From Strobilurus pachycystidiatus (Eukaryota > Basidiomycota > Agaricomycetes > Agaricales > Physalacriaceae): 64,000 bases of DNA. Below, piece after piece: positions 47,035 through 58,959 of the stretch. Below the pieces are notes generated by a model. The model was not told the origin of the DNA and did not search any database. It was given only the letters and a program-made list of their open reading frames with translations. Location of the stretch: NCBI GenBank assembly GCA_019915135.1, contig JAHLMK010000008.1, positions 1,674,001 to 1,738,000 on the forward strand, in the 5' to 3' direction. How positions within the stretch are numbered: position 1 is the stretch's first letter; the number at the start of each line of letters is the position of its first letter. The translations under genes were made by a program, and so were the position numbers.

Positions 47035-47679
47035 ATGCACTTCTTCAACCAAGTCTTCAATTACGAGTGCGTTCATTCTTGCTCCATTCATCACCCTCCG
47101 TTGACTGGTTTTCTCCTGCAGTCACCCATGGTCTCACGTCGTCATTGGGATGTGGCACAAATATCCCAATCCAAAATGCTCTCACGTCGTCAGCATAGAT
47201 GTGCTTGACCGTACTGTGGACCCCACATCCGGGATCATAAGAACGGAGCGGGTTCTGGCCTGCAAGCAGAACGCACCAGGCTGGATCGTAAAGGTGAGCA
47301 GCGCTCCCGAAGACACTGCTGTTGCTTCTACTTACCGACATCACAGCTATTTGGCGGCTCAGAAGATGCATATGTTCGCGAAATATCATTCATAGACCCA
47401 AAAAATCACCGCGCCTCGATACAATCTGTCAACATGTCGCTATCCCAATTCGCCACCTGTGTAGAGCGAATCGAATACACGCCCGTCTCGCCTGTCCGAA
47501 CCTCCTTTACCCAGACAGCGGAGATACAGGCACGCATGGCTCTATGGCGGAGTGCGGCGGATGGGCTGGAGCGATGGATGGTGCAGCGGTTCGAGCAGAA
47601 CGCGTATCTCGGCAAGGTCGCTTTTACAGACGTATTACGGCAGCTGTGGGAAGAGCGTCAGCAGCTATCAGCAGTATAG
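47035..47679 (+). CDS. PRELI/MSF1-domain phospholipid transfer protein (Ups-like)
   Basis: Three exons (47035-47066, 47122-47293, 47347-47679) give 178 residues, all one PRELI domain. The N-terminus MHFFNQVFNYDHPWSHVV and the segment HKYPNPKCSHVVSIDVLDR are diagnostic, followed by PGWIVKLFGG and EISFIDPKNHRASIQSVNMS. Proteins of this family (yeast Ups1/Ups2, human PRELID) sit in the mitochondrial intermembrane space with Mdm35 and move phosphatidic acid or phosphatidylserine between membranes. The short N-terminus before the domain fits the Ups2/PRELID3 type, but substrate cannot be decided from sequence here. Confidence 0.9.
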
Positions 47680-48145
47680 CCGGATAGAGTGGGTTTGCCG
47701 GAGGGATGCGTAGTATTCTCATTCCGCGGCTCTGTTTTGGCCGCTGCTTTCGTACTTAGATGGATTGCCATGACCTTATTAGATAGTCAAAAGCCCAGGA
47801 GATGGCTGTATTTCCTGCAGGCATGCACCACTCATTATAGGATTGTACTTTTTGGGTCTTACAAATTACACAAGTTTACACTGTTTACACACATCGAGCC
47901 AGTGTGACGAAGCAAAAGGAGAGTGTCACGAGTCACACGTCTATCGATGCCATTGCGCGCTCAATCAAAGGCAATCGACAGGCTTCGCGGCTAATTTTTT
48001 CATTTAGAAGGTCGGCCTTGACAGCGACAGGCAGCGACCTTGGATTGAAAGCCTCTGAAAGCGCCCACCGTCGTCGTCCAGCCATAAGGCCGCTTTCTTT
48101 CGCTCCACCACCACTCCTTCCCCGCCAGCAGCAACGAGGGCGGCG
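47680..48145. other. intergenic, PRELI gene to TFIIIC gene
   Basis: 466 nt holding the PRELI 3' end and the promoter of the TFIIIC gene. The 60 nt before the ATG are GC- and CA-rich. No gene is seen. Confidence 0.4.
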
Positions 48146-51100
48146 ATGGACGAGCTTCTGCACCACTGCCTACGCGAGCTGGCATTCGATGGCGACCTTG
48201 GTGAGTTTCCATCATGTGATGCTGAATTGGAGGCTGCCTCTGGGTTCGAACCCCTCAGCCTGCGTTTCTTGTCTTACTCCGTCCAACTTGTGCTCATACC
48301 ACTGCCAGGCTCCAATCCATCGAGGCTGAGGGATTTTGTAGCCGACTTTTACTCCCATGGCACCTCGCCACATGCACAAAAGGTGGACGATGTCTTCTGC
48401 GCGTTCGTCTGGTCTTTCGTTGTTCAGCAGTCGAATGTCCTCGTCGGAACGAAGCCTCCCGGCATATCTTCCGAAGTATGGGTTGCTCCTCAGACCAGTG
48501 CAAAGCGCAAGGCCAGCGCGAAGGGCGAGGTCCTCGTTGAAACCAGTCCGCCGCAGCTCGACATCGTCGAGGACGCCAAGTCTCGTTCACTCGACGACTT
48601 GATCAGCCAGTACGGAGATGATTTGCGTATCGCAGTCCAGCCAGAGTCGATCTATGCAGCTGTCACTGGCTCCCATATCCGCGTGCGTCTGTTGACTTAT
48701 CTGTTCGACCACCCATCTGACTTCTCGTCTAGTTCCCCAAGCTCAGTCCCATGGTGTATTCCGCTCTCCAAATCATCACTCGCGGTCGCGACAACGGTAT
48801 CTCCGTCGTAGAACTCGGCCAGAAATCCAAGTACGACCAGAAGACGTGTTTCTACCTTGTCAAACAGCTGATTGAACTGGATCTCGTGTATGTCGACGCA
48901 ATATATCCTCGGGAACTCCTTCTAATCTTCAACTGTAGCGCCAAGGTTCGCCGCGGAGGTGTAGGCACACACTTCGTGATACACAAGTACTTTTTCGATC
49001 GCAGCGAGTCTTGGAAAGCCATCCGAGAGGAGGAAAACCAGGCCACCGTAGTCAAGGTGGAAGAGCCCCCTGCACAGGACGACGCGATGGACGAGGAACC
49101 CTCCGAAATTCAGGCCCTCGACTTTACTGCGATCGACGCGCGACATCTCTCCAGCTTGCCTCTTGTTCGTGCCCGCGTGGTGAAACTTCTCAAGGCATCG
49201 AAGAACTACATGCATCCTTCTAATAACATGATCATCACCATTGGCTTCAAACAACCCACGAAGACCGATCGTCGTTTCTTCCAAAGCCGAATTCGCGAAA
49301 TGTTGCAGGAGGGTATCATCGAAAAGGTAGTTGTCCCAAACAAGAAGAAGAACCTTGCAACCTCTGTAACATGCTTTCGTCTTCTGGACGAGAACGGTAG
49401 TAAGGTCCCTCAGGATGGAGTCGATGGACCGTTGGAAGATGATACTGACGGCAAGTCCTCAACCTGCCTTGAAAAATCAAGTACTGATCCCGTCACAGAG
49501 CCAAGTGGTGTCAAAGTGAACAGTACCATTCACAAGCTCATAATCGACTTATTAGAGGAGGCTGGTACGACCGGAATGACTCTCAACGTAGGTTGATGTG
49601 CTTGTTGACTATCATATCTCTAAACACCCTCCAGCAACTGTCCGCTTCGCTCTGCAACTTTGACAAACGGACTATCGAGCTCCTTCTTACTCGAGCAGAA
49701 AAATGTCCGCCTCCCGAGCATCTCAGTGATCTCGGAATTTCTGGCCTTATGGAGACTAGTGGGAGAGAGCGTCGCCACAGATACTTTACAGTCTCTGCTT
49801 ATCACAAGCTCGTGTCGCAGGAGAATCTCGACAAGTCCTCTGCTGGCCTCCCGAATATTGACTACGAAGATATAGGTGGATTTATGGCGACCGATGCGAG
49901 CACATTCTACTCGGGCATCGCGACGCTAGAGACGTATCAGGACGAATTCAAGGAAACGGCGGAGGTCGCAAAGGAAGTCGCGACGGGGAAGCCAAGGAAG
50001 AAGACGCTAAAAAACCCTATATTGCCGGATGGGAGTGTGAAGAAAGGCCGCCCGGTCAAGCTTGACGAGGATGGGAATCCCGTTAAGTCTGATCGGAATA
50101 CGAAGAAGCGCAAGTTGGCCGAGGACGAGACGGCGGCTGAAACCCCTACGGCGAAGAAGAGGAAGACTACCGCGGCGAAGGAGAAACAGAAGGACGAGGG
50201 GAAGAAGGACAAGGATGCTGAGAAGAAGGACTCTAAGAAGAAGACTCCCACAGGTAATGTTCTTCTCTTGCGTTGACTCTTGCTTATCTTGTGTTTTTCT
50301 CACAGCCGAACCTGACGCCGGCCCCAAAAAGCGCGGAAGACCAAGGAAGAGTGCCTTACCGGAGGGCGCTGGTGCCTCTGCATCTACGCCCCCTGCAAGC
50401 AAGAAGACAGCCCCACCTAGACCTGCCAGGAATAGCGGTAGATTGTCCAAAGCGGCTGTAAACTCGGACGGAGACGTTGATTCTCCAGCTGTCGATTCAG
50501 TCGCTGCCAAGGAGCCCCCTTCCGCGGCTGAGGTCGAACATGCTCCGAACGTGTCGGTTGACGTGATCATGGCTGAGCCTCAGCGAGAGCCAACACCAGT
50601 CCCAATGCCGACTCTTGAAGTGGACGAAGAAGCATTGCCTGTTCCAAGGCTCGCTTCTCCTACCAACGAGCCCACACAATCCTTTTCAGAAGCGCTCCCT
50701 CCCAGTGCTCCAGAGAGGGCATCGGAGGCTCCTCCACCCGTTCACGCTTCGCCGACGCCTGTCGGGAGCGCTTCGCGCATGGAAGACACGCCCATGAATG
50801 CGCCGGATCCTCCGGGGACTGTGTCGATCCCTATCGACCCTGCTCTTCTGAACACTCCCTCGATATATCCTCCTCCCCGGCCTCCAGCTCGCCAAGCGCC
50901 GCTCAAGAAAACCTCTCAGAGTATCTCCTCGTCTGCCTCGTTCAAGGCGCCACAAATTGCAAGCGCGAATCGCCGGGTCAATGTATCTCATCTACGTCGC
51001 GAGAATGAGCTTTTCCGCGTCATTGAAATGCTAGGCGGCATGGCCAACACTCAGACGAAGGAGATGTTCGAGGCGCACACCGCTCTCCTAGAGACTCTGG

Positions 51101-54100
51101 CGCAAGCGGGTGAGGCGACTAGCGCGCCGGTTGGAACGCGCACCGACAAGCGGACTGCTGTTGCGACTCTGAACAGCTTAGAGTCGCAGGGTCGGATCAA
51201 GCAGATGAAGACCATGCTTCCTGGTCCCGCAGGTGTTGGCCGTCCTACCGTCATCGTCTATCTACCAGATACGCCGGAAGATAAACTGAACGCATTTCTG
51301 GCTGACCTCGCTCGCGGCCAAGCCTCCATTCCAGCACAACCTCTTCAAGTCAAGAAAATTGATGACCCAATGGAGTATGGCCCCGATCCTGCCTTGCTGA
51401 CGCGGGGCAATCTGCCTCTTCAACTTCTGCAGTTGAACCATACGGCCGGGGATGACGATGCTCGTCTGGAAGAAAACTCGGCTCGCGTTCAGGAGCTCTT
51501 TGGACACGATGACGAGACCATTCGAGAAGTTCTCCTCACAGAGCGTACAACTCTCGGCCAGCTATATGGCAACATAGTGGCCAAGGCTCTCCGTGCACGT
51601 CAACTACATCTGACAACCACCGAAGCCCTCTCAACTCCTGAGGGGTCGGCGCAGATAGTCTCGCAAGAATACCGCATCGTCACACTCTCCTACTTCTGCT
51701 ACGACCTTCCTCTGGAGCTGTACTGTTCCTTACTTTCCCCTCTCTTCCACCACGAACAGTTGACAGAGTTCCTCAAAGATGCCGAGAGTCGGAAAACACT
51801 AGTCCGCGACTTGCCGCAGAGCTTGCGCTCCATCCTACAAATTGGAAAGTCGCGCGCTCGTTCGCGCTTCTTAGACATCCTTGAGCTGTTGAGGTGCCTT
51901 GGACTTGTACTTCCTCTCATCGAATCCTCTTCCACCAATCCTTTCATCCGACTGGAATCTGCCAGCGACCATCCAACGGCCTATGACAAGGCTTCAATGG
52001 CGGGGTGGACTGTTAGTACGCCTACCACTGCCCCCACTTACTGGCAGTTCAAGACTCTTGCTCCCCTCTACCACTGGGCTTCCCCGGAAAAATCCCCCCC
52101 GCTCTTGCGAAGTCTGTCCGTCTCGACCGTCACCGAAGTTACGACTTACTGGGACGCCTTACGTGAGGCATGTCTCGATAGCAAACTTGCCACCCCGGCA
52201 AAGATCGCTGCTTTTGCCCCAGCGGAGGACACCAAGGTTGCACGCTCTCTCCGGAGACCGGTTTCGTGGAACCCGAAGTATGTCTTCACTTGGCACCAAA
52301 CGCGATACATGCAGCGCTCCGTTGATGTGGCAACTGGGAAGACGCCTCTAGATCTCGAGGAAGACGGGTCGAAGACTATTGAGAGGATATGTCATGTCAT
52401 CAGTGCTCCCAAGGATGCAGTCGTGGACTTTTACACTACGTCCCACCGGAAGATGGTGAACGATATCGGACGAGTCCGTAGGAGGCGAAATAACGCGGCA
52501 GAACTCGACAAGCGAAGCAAAGAAACTGCGGAAGAGACAGCTCAGGCCAAGGCATTACTGGCTAAGAGAGCTGCGGAGGCGAAGAAATTACGTGAAGAGG
52601 AATGGGAGGACTTGATCAAAAAAGTTCACCCAGAACCCTCTCCTCACGCCGCTGTCCGTTTGCGCAGAATCCAGACGCGTTTTCTCACCAACGTTCATAA
52701 GGAGACGGACGACTGGGAAGGGGAAATTCGTCGAGCCTTTGAAGAATCTGAGGCTGCTGCTGCTCAAGTCCTGAAGCACAATCCGCAGACTTCTAGAGTC
52801 CCAGCTCATCATCACCACTCCGTTGTGGCACCTCCACCGACCGTAGATACGAGTGCCAGAGAGAAGTCAATTCAGACGTTGATTGCAGAGCAAGGACCAC
52901 CGATAGCTCCACCGGCACGTCGCCCGAAACGCAAACGCAAAGATCGCGACGAAGACTCCGGAGCTGAAGGTAGGCATCAATCATACTCATGCAATGACGA
53001 TTTACACGCATTTAGATTCTCCGGCTGAGCCCAAAGTGAAGGTTCCCGTTCGCCGACATCGCTTCCAGTGGAACCGGGATTACGAAGAACTTGCTCGCGA
53101 TGCTTGTGTTATCATCAAGGCTCGTTGCCGGAATGGCCTTCGACTCGATTGGGGTGCGTTCGAACAAGTCTTTCCCGCTGTGCCTAGAAACAGTGTCCGC
53201 CAACGTTTGACCCACATACGGGAGACACCCGGAAACGATGCATATCTCAATCGGCTCGAAGATAGGTGGTACGAACTCTGGATGAAGCATCGCGGAACGC
53301 CAGGTCTGCCGGATGACGATCTGAGTAGTGCGACCAACTTTGACCTGATCACGCACATCGAATACCTTCGAAAGCACATCGACAAGAATGCTATGTAAGG
53401 TTTAGGGGGCTGCTTGCATAACGCTTCACTGACGTATCCCTAGTCGCGTTGGGTATGCTCAGCCCCAGGGGACTGTTGCTGGTGACACTGTCATTCCCAG
53501 TAGCATTGACGAACTCGCAGAACACTTCGACGTTCATGAGTCGGCACCCTTGGCTCCTACTTGGGACTTCATGTGGTATGGAATAGTCGAGGATGAGAGG
53601 GAAAAGCGATTGGCCTCTACTCCTTTCACTAAGGTATATGGCGAACTTCTCGACCAACCATCCCAAAATCCTCTCTCCATAGCCGAGTCAGCGCTCAAGG
53701 TACGTCAGTCATCTAGCTTCAGACAACATCTCACCCTCCATCGACATAGATGGCGCTAGGCACGCCAAACGAGCACTACGATGCAGAGGTGGCATCCAAT
53801 CTTCTTCGGAGCGCAGCGGATGATCAAACCGTGAGCCTTGCCACAAAGGGACTTTTGGGCCGTGGCGTCTTTTCCAAGCTTGTTCGTGATCATCACCGAC
53901 AAAAGCCAGGACGCCAGCTCAAAATATCTGATGCGTAAGAACCAACTTGACATGGGTATACTTTCGTTAGCAATCTAATCACATGACAGGAATCAAGCAC
54001 AGCTGGGCGGACCTGTCGCGAGCGAGCTCTTTCAGGATGCGGCCGGCCTAGAGGAAAGTTTCGTTGTATCTGAGTCAGATGCCTGGAGAGAGTGGCCATT

Positions 54101-55200
54101 ATTGGCGACTGATGGCGATACCGCTGCTCTGATCCAATTGACATCGGACAATAAGCTCAATTTCATGATCGATACATCTGGACCACAGGCTGCTCGTATC
54201 GCTCTTGATTGGAACAGTAAGAAAGCAGGTCTGCAACTTACACCTATCAGCGTCGTCGTATGCGCTAATCCTGTGCTTAGACGATGACCAGATCGAGACT
54301 GCCCTCTTCGTCCAGTTCAAATCCACCCCTTTGCCGCCATCGTCTAGTCAACAAACGACACCTTCTGTCCAGGCGATGGAAATCGAGTCGCCCCCGTTGG
54401 CTGATGCTGAACACGGACATACAGTAGACGGCAGCGTTTCGTGTTGTAAGAGGACCTGTAGAAACGGTGTTATCGACTGTACAGGGTGCCTAGACGAGCA
54501 GTGGGCGGTTTCGAGCACTACTCTGACGCCAGATGAGATGACCAAAGCTCAACAACTTCTATGGGTAGTGGGCCAAGCTGGCGACAAGGGAGCAGCAAAA
54601 TTCACGCTTATGGTTAGTGGATTGGTTGGGTTTCTGATGCTTCATGCTAAACGTTAAAAGGAACACACACGATCTGGAATGGACGAACTGATGCCCATCA
54701 TACAGAAGCTGCTTGACGGACCGATGCCGCTTTTCTATTGGATGGGCTACTCGTCACCTTTGGTGCTTGTCTCAGCGGCACACATAAGAAGCTGGACAGT
54801 TACGCTGCCCTCTGAGTTTATGTACAATGTCTTTCCTCGGCGCTGGATTGATATTTCTGGCGCCAAATTGATGGAAGTTTGGGGTGCGGCTGTGAAGGCG
54901 GTTGTGGGGACTATTGTACTCCGTCCGGGCATATCTCAGGTATGTATACCGTCGGACATCTGCACAGTCCGTCATACTTATAGTCTTTGATAGAGTGAAC
55001 TTCGATACCGTCTCAGAACAACATACGACCGACAGGAAGTGTACGATGTTGTTCAATTCCTATTGGACGAGGGGTTCATCATCACCTCTGTCGAAGGCAT
55101 GGATGGACAGCTAGTCCCGGCACTGGATGAGATTGAGGAAAGCGGGGTCTTCTATACAGTGACGACGAATTCAAACACCAAGAAGTGGTATCAACTGTAG
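48146..55200 (+). CDS. TFC3: TFIIIC B-block-binding subunit (Tfc3/tau138-like)
   Basis: Thirteen exons (48146-48200, 48309-48682, 48733-48887, 48939-49587, 49635-50253, 50306-52969, 53016-53394, 53444-53699, 53750-53934, 53990-54228, 54281-54612, 54661-54939, 54994-55200) give 2,130 residues, far larger than yeast tau138 (about 1,160). The N-terminal B-block winged helix is seen in FPKLSPMVYSALQIITRGRDNGISVVELGQ (split by an intron), then YDQKTCFYLVKQLIELDLV. Lys-rich low-complexity stretches and an AT-hook-like KKRGRPRK follow, then a second helical/winged region and a conserved C-terminus (FYWMGYSSPLVLVS, then NTKKWYQL). TFIIIC binds the B box of tRNA genes and recruits TFIIIB and RNA polymerase III. 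Intron 1 (108 nt) is unusually long, keeps the frame open, and contains a B-box-like sequence. Confidence 0.85.
48231..48261 (+). promoter_or_regulatory. B-box-like palindrome inside TFC3 intron 1
   Basis: The 12-base palindrome GGGTTCGAACCC at 48242-48253 matches the pol III B-box core GGTTCGANNCC. It is flanked by inverted arms AGGCTG (48231-48236) and CAGCCT (48256-48261). It is not a tRNA gene: the T-stem pairs at only three positions and no A box or acceptor stem fits. It might be a lone TFIIIC site. Confidence 0.4.
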
Positions 55201-55613
55201 TCACACTTTTCTACCTTGTACAGCTCTTTATTCTTTATTTACAAAGACAAACGCTGTTGCGCGTTATTGTTCTCAGAGGCACCCAGAGTCTGGGCCACGA
55301 TCAATCATTGATTCGATTTCATCAATCGGCCATAGCAACTGCACGTGCGGGCAAAGATATGCAAGCAGCAAACCCCGTAGCACTGAATGGGTGACTGGTG
55401 CCATCATCACCTTCTGAGGCTTTGCTCTCACCATCCACTTTCCTTTCTCATTTCATTCTTTTGGCCGGACCATACTTGGCAACACGCCCTAGAGGCCTCA
55501 TAGCTGCTTATTCTTCATTTATCCAGTAAGTTCGAGGCGCCTTGAATGATATTTGGTCAGGCTAAGCCGAAGGAAACAGCGCCCCAGTGGCCTCACACAG
55601 CCGCTTTTGAGCC
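55201..55613. other. intergenic, TFIIIC gene to membrane-protein gene
   Basis: 413 nt between co-directional genes. A pyrimidine-rich stretch (55430-55462) is typical of fungal core promoters. No gene or RNA is seen. Confidence 0.4.
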
Positions 55614-58103
55614 ATGCGTATCAAGCAATTCTGGGAGGTCGTTCCGCTGCCCGCACAGATGAAGCTGGTGGTGCGTCACTGTATTGCTGGATATTTGATT
55701 TTGAGCACTTATCGAATTTAGTGGGACCGCCTAACCTCGTCCAAAATCGTGACAGCATATTTTGTCTTTTCCCTCTGCCACGCAATTGCCCAGGTCATCA
55801 TCCAGGTGCGTGGCGTTGTGTATTGCCCTCTGTGATTCTGCCGCTGCAGCCCAATTGCTTTGTGCCGGCATGTGGCGACAGGTCACTGAGAAAGGTTGAT
55901 GTAAAGTCTTATTGAGGCTGGTGTAGTGCCGCGCATTCTCGATCAACGCTCAAGCTGCTACTTTTCTGTGGGATCTATCTGTCGCCGCCAACGCCACAAA
56001 TAGTACCCTCATCGTGCCAGATCTTCATGATAATTACCTCCGACTCTGCCCAAATGTGCCCACAGATTTGTTGGACCCTGCACGCGATTGTAAAACCGTA
56101 TGGAACGCTACGGCTGAACCGTCATGGGTACCTTCGCCCAACAATGCTGTCTCTTCGAACACGGAAAAGCCGTCTTTGTCGTCCTACCTTAGCAGCGCGC
56201 TGCCTCCATCCGTTGCTTCTTCTGTCTTACCATCCTCGTCTTCAAACGTCGCTGTGACTGAGACGACGATCGTCGCACTGGCCTCGACTCCGGCCCAGGT
56301 TGACCAGACCACCACGACAATCTTTGTAACAGCTATCGCTGTACCTACCAGTGGAGTTGATACCGAAGGCCTTGTCATTGCCGACGACGATCACTCCGGC
56401 GTACGTTGTATTGGGGCGTTCATCTGACCCACGAGACTCATGATATTGCAGATACTTCGAAGACAATATGACATTGAGGTTGTGAATGTTAACGCCAACC
56501 ACTCCGCCAGCGTCTTGGTATCCGGTTCTCTGGAACAGCTTCCTGCCAGCTGTGTTTGGTCGCTGTATTGGCCTGTCGCAGTGTGAGTATCTTTGCAATG
56601 TCCATACCCATATCCTGATCATCATCCAGGCTCGATAACACCAAACGTGAAGATATTGTATTCATCGCGTTCCAATTTTGGGTTCTGGGGATGTCTGTCG
56701 TCGCTCTGCTGAATGAGTCCATCCCTCACATCTTTGCGTCCCTGTTCACCCATGTCCTGGCCACTGCATGGTCTTCCTATCAGATCCTCAGCACGGCCAG
56801 TTTCCGCAGGACGTTCAACAAGGTCATCACCGACGGAGCGTGTGAGGGTACTTCCCTCCTACCAAACTACTGGAACGACAGGGCCAGGGCTGAATATCCT
56901 ACGCTTGCTCTAAACATCGTTGCTCTCTTTGTATCAGCGTTCTTGACGTGGAGATTGATCAAAGTATGTTGATGACTTACGATGACTGAACATCAAACTC
57001 ACTAGCGTTTCGCGACAGTTGTTCGGCTGGCAGACGTTCAAACGCGTCGGTGCATCATTGGCTATCAACCGCATCTACAAATTGGTCCTATCTCTCTCTA
57101 TCGTTCTCCAACTCTCATTCTTCTTCACCGGCGCCACTGTATCACTATGGCTCGATAATCTCATCAACGGCGTTGCGGCGCAGGTGGTTTGGTATGTCGC
57201 TTTCTACAAGGCTATGGCTTTCATTGTTGCTGCTGTACGTGGTTGTCCATGATGTTGTTTGATGCATGTTCGGCTGATTCTATCTCTCCAGCTCCTGATT
57301 CCATGGCTGGCAGCGGTGAGTAGTAGTGTATTCATTCTCTCCCTCGCTTCTGATGCCTGTGAATCCAGGGCTGGATTGCTATTCGCAAAGAGTCCAGATG
57401 GCCGATGTTCGCTTTCCTTTTCATGTCGGTGCTGTACCTGGCGGGCTGGAGTCTGATGTTCCTCTCGACGACATTCCGCTGGACGTTCCTCCACTGGCAC
57501 TTTTTCAGCGTCGCCGCCTCATTGTCGGTCTTTTTGACAGTTCTATCGTTTGCGCTTGGCGTGGTCTGTCGTTACAATTTCGGCAAGGGCCTATTGCGTT
57601 ACCGTTCGTCTCCAATTGTTCTTGCTTCGCACTGTATTCTAATAACCCTGCCAGTGAATGCTCAAGAGCCGCTACCTGGAGATGACTTCACTCCAGTCAC
57701 TCCAAGCTCGGACATAGAGAAAGTTGCTTTCCCATCCTCCGAGAAGGCCATTCCCACATTCTCTGCAACCTTCGGGTCTGGCGATAAAGTTCCGCCCCCG
57801 ATGCATATGTTCCCGGCCAACAGGATGGGACCTCGCTTCTTCAATCGCTCAGCCGAACCATTCGAAACACCTAGCAATGCTTCTCTCGTCACCATTCCAC
57901 CCCCAGCACTGAGCCGTCAGCCTTCGGATGAGGGATCGTTCGGAAACCAAGTCACGGTGGTGCGCAACAACACTCAGTCGAGTGTGGGTAGCTTTGACAG
58001 CTACTACAATTACTCGTCTAGTGAAGGTGGCCACAGCAGGACAAAGAGTGTCAGTGATGATTCCACGCATGCTATGAATGGACGGCGATGGGTTATCGAG
58101 TAG
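55614..58103 (+). CDS. multi-pass membrane protein with Ser/Thr-rich ectodomain, unknown family
   Basis: Ten exons (55614-55670, 55722-55809, 55850-55881, 55927-56400, 56452-56582, 56630-56963, 57019-57234, 57292-57315, 57369-57603, 57655-58103) give 679 residues. The joins around exons 2-3 are the least certain. A first membrane segment (IVTAYFVFSLCHAIAQVII) is followed by an extracellular-looking region with an N-glycosylation site (NATNST) and a long Ser/Thr/Val-rich stretch. Then come five or six more hydrophobic spans (FIAFQFWVLGMSVVALL, ALNIVALFVSAFLTW, LVLSLSIVLQLSFFF, FLFMSVLYLAGWSLMFL, LTVLSFALGVV). The C-terminal 150 residues are cytosolic, Ser/Pro-rich and probably phosphorylated. 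A conserved Agaricomycete membrane protein of unknown role; a sensor or cell-wall-linked receptor is possible but unproven. Confidence 0.75.
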
Positions 58104-58328
58104 AATGTTGACGATACGCTTCTTATCTACATCTGTATTTCTCTCGTCTGCTAGGCAGACCTTTTGGGTTATTGCTCCATATATAAAGTGTCATCCAGGC
58201 CATGCTACGATCCAGGATATCCCGCCTCTGAGTCTTCAGTGGTTGGGACAGCCCGACTCATGATCAACTTCTGAAATCGAGCAATTGAAAGTTGCCCATC
58301 GTAACGAATCGTGTTATGAATGGTTCAA

Positions 58329-58752
58329 TCAGTTCATTTTTACTAAATAATTCTCCCACTGCTTCGGCGTGAATGTTTTCTAGGAAATGAGTAGTATGAG
58401 AGCAGATAACAAGCTTTTGTAGACCCTTTCGAACCTGTGAAAACGCATGCATCTGTTCAATTTGGCTCTTGAGCAGTTCGTTCACTGCTTGATGTTCGTT
58501 GGGATCCGTCTGGCAGCGTCACAAGCACTCACCCCATCGATGTCTAGCAAGGGTCGTCTTTCCCTCGAACGCCTGTGAATAAGATACATCGTGAATTTGC
58601 TGTTACACCCAAGCTACGTACGTACTCACCTCGCTGACTATGACGATGGAGTAGCTCTCTCCACAGCCACTGGACTGATCCTCGATGTTGAGGTGAGTTA
58701 TGGGCAGCGCGTCGCGAATGGCGCGCTCCAAATCTTCCAAATTGACGGGCAT
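58329..58752 (-). CDS. BolA-like protein (BOLA2/Fra2 type)
   Basis: Four short exons (58752-58630, 58572-58533, 58484-58435, 58379-58329) give 87 residues, a gene easily missed because no exon exceeds 41 codons. The BolA signature is complete: [27 protein letters not shown], split by an intron, then VNELLKSQIEQMHAFSQ and KTFTPKQW. The Cys of SSGC and the His of MHAFS are the usual ligands for a [2Fe-2S] cluster shared with a monothiol glutaredoxin. The short length and lack of a mitochondrial presequence fit cytosolic Fra2/BOLA2, which signals iron status. It sits 207 nt downstream of the ABCD transporter on the same strand. Confidence 0.92.
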
Positions 58753-58959
58753 TTGGTGCGAGCGTCCGCAGGCGTCAAGATCTGGTCAAAGATTGAGTGA
58801 CAACTACATCAAATATCTGATTAGATGGCCACGTGCGCAATTACAAATTACAGGCACGCTCGAGCTCGTATGTATATCCCAAGTCTAGTCATAGTCGTAT
58901 CCAAGATCGTATCAAGGTCGTATAGCAGGTATGTAAGTAAGGTTACAGTAGAATGATCA

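Noticed and set aside
48201..48308. tRNA gene inside the TFIIIC intron
   Set aside because: The B-box core is perfect but only three T-stem pairs form, no A box is found at the right distance and the acceptor stem does not pair.
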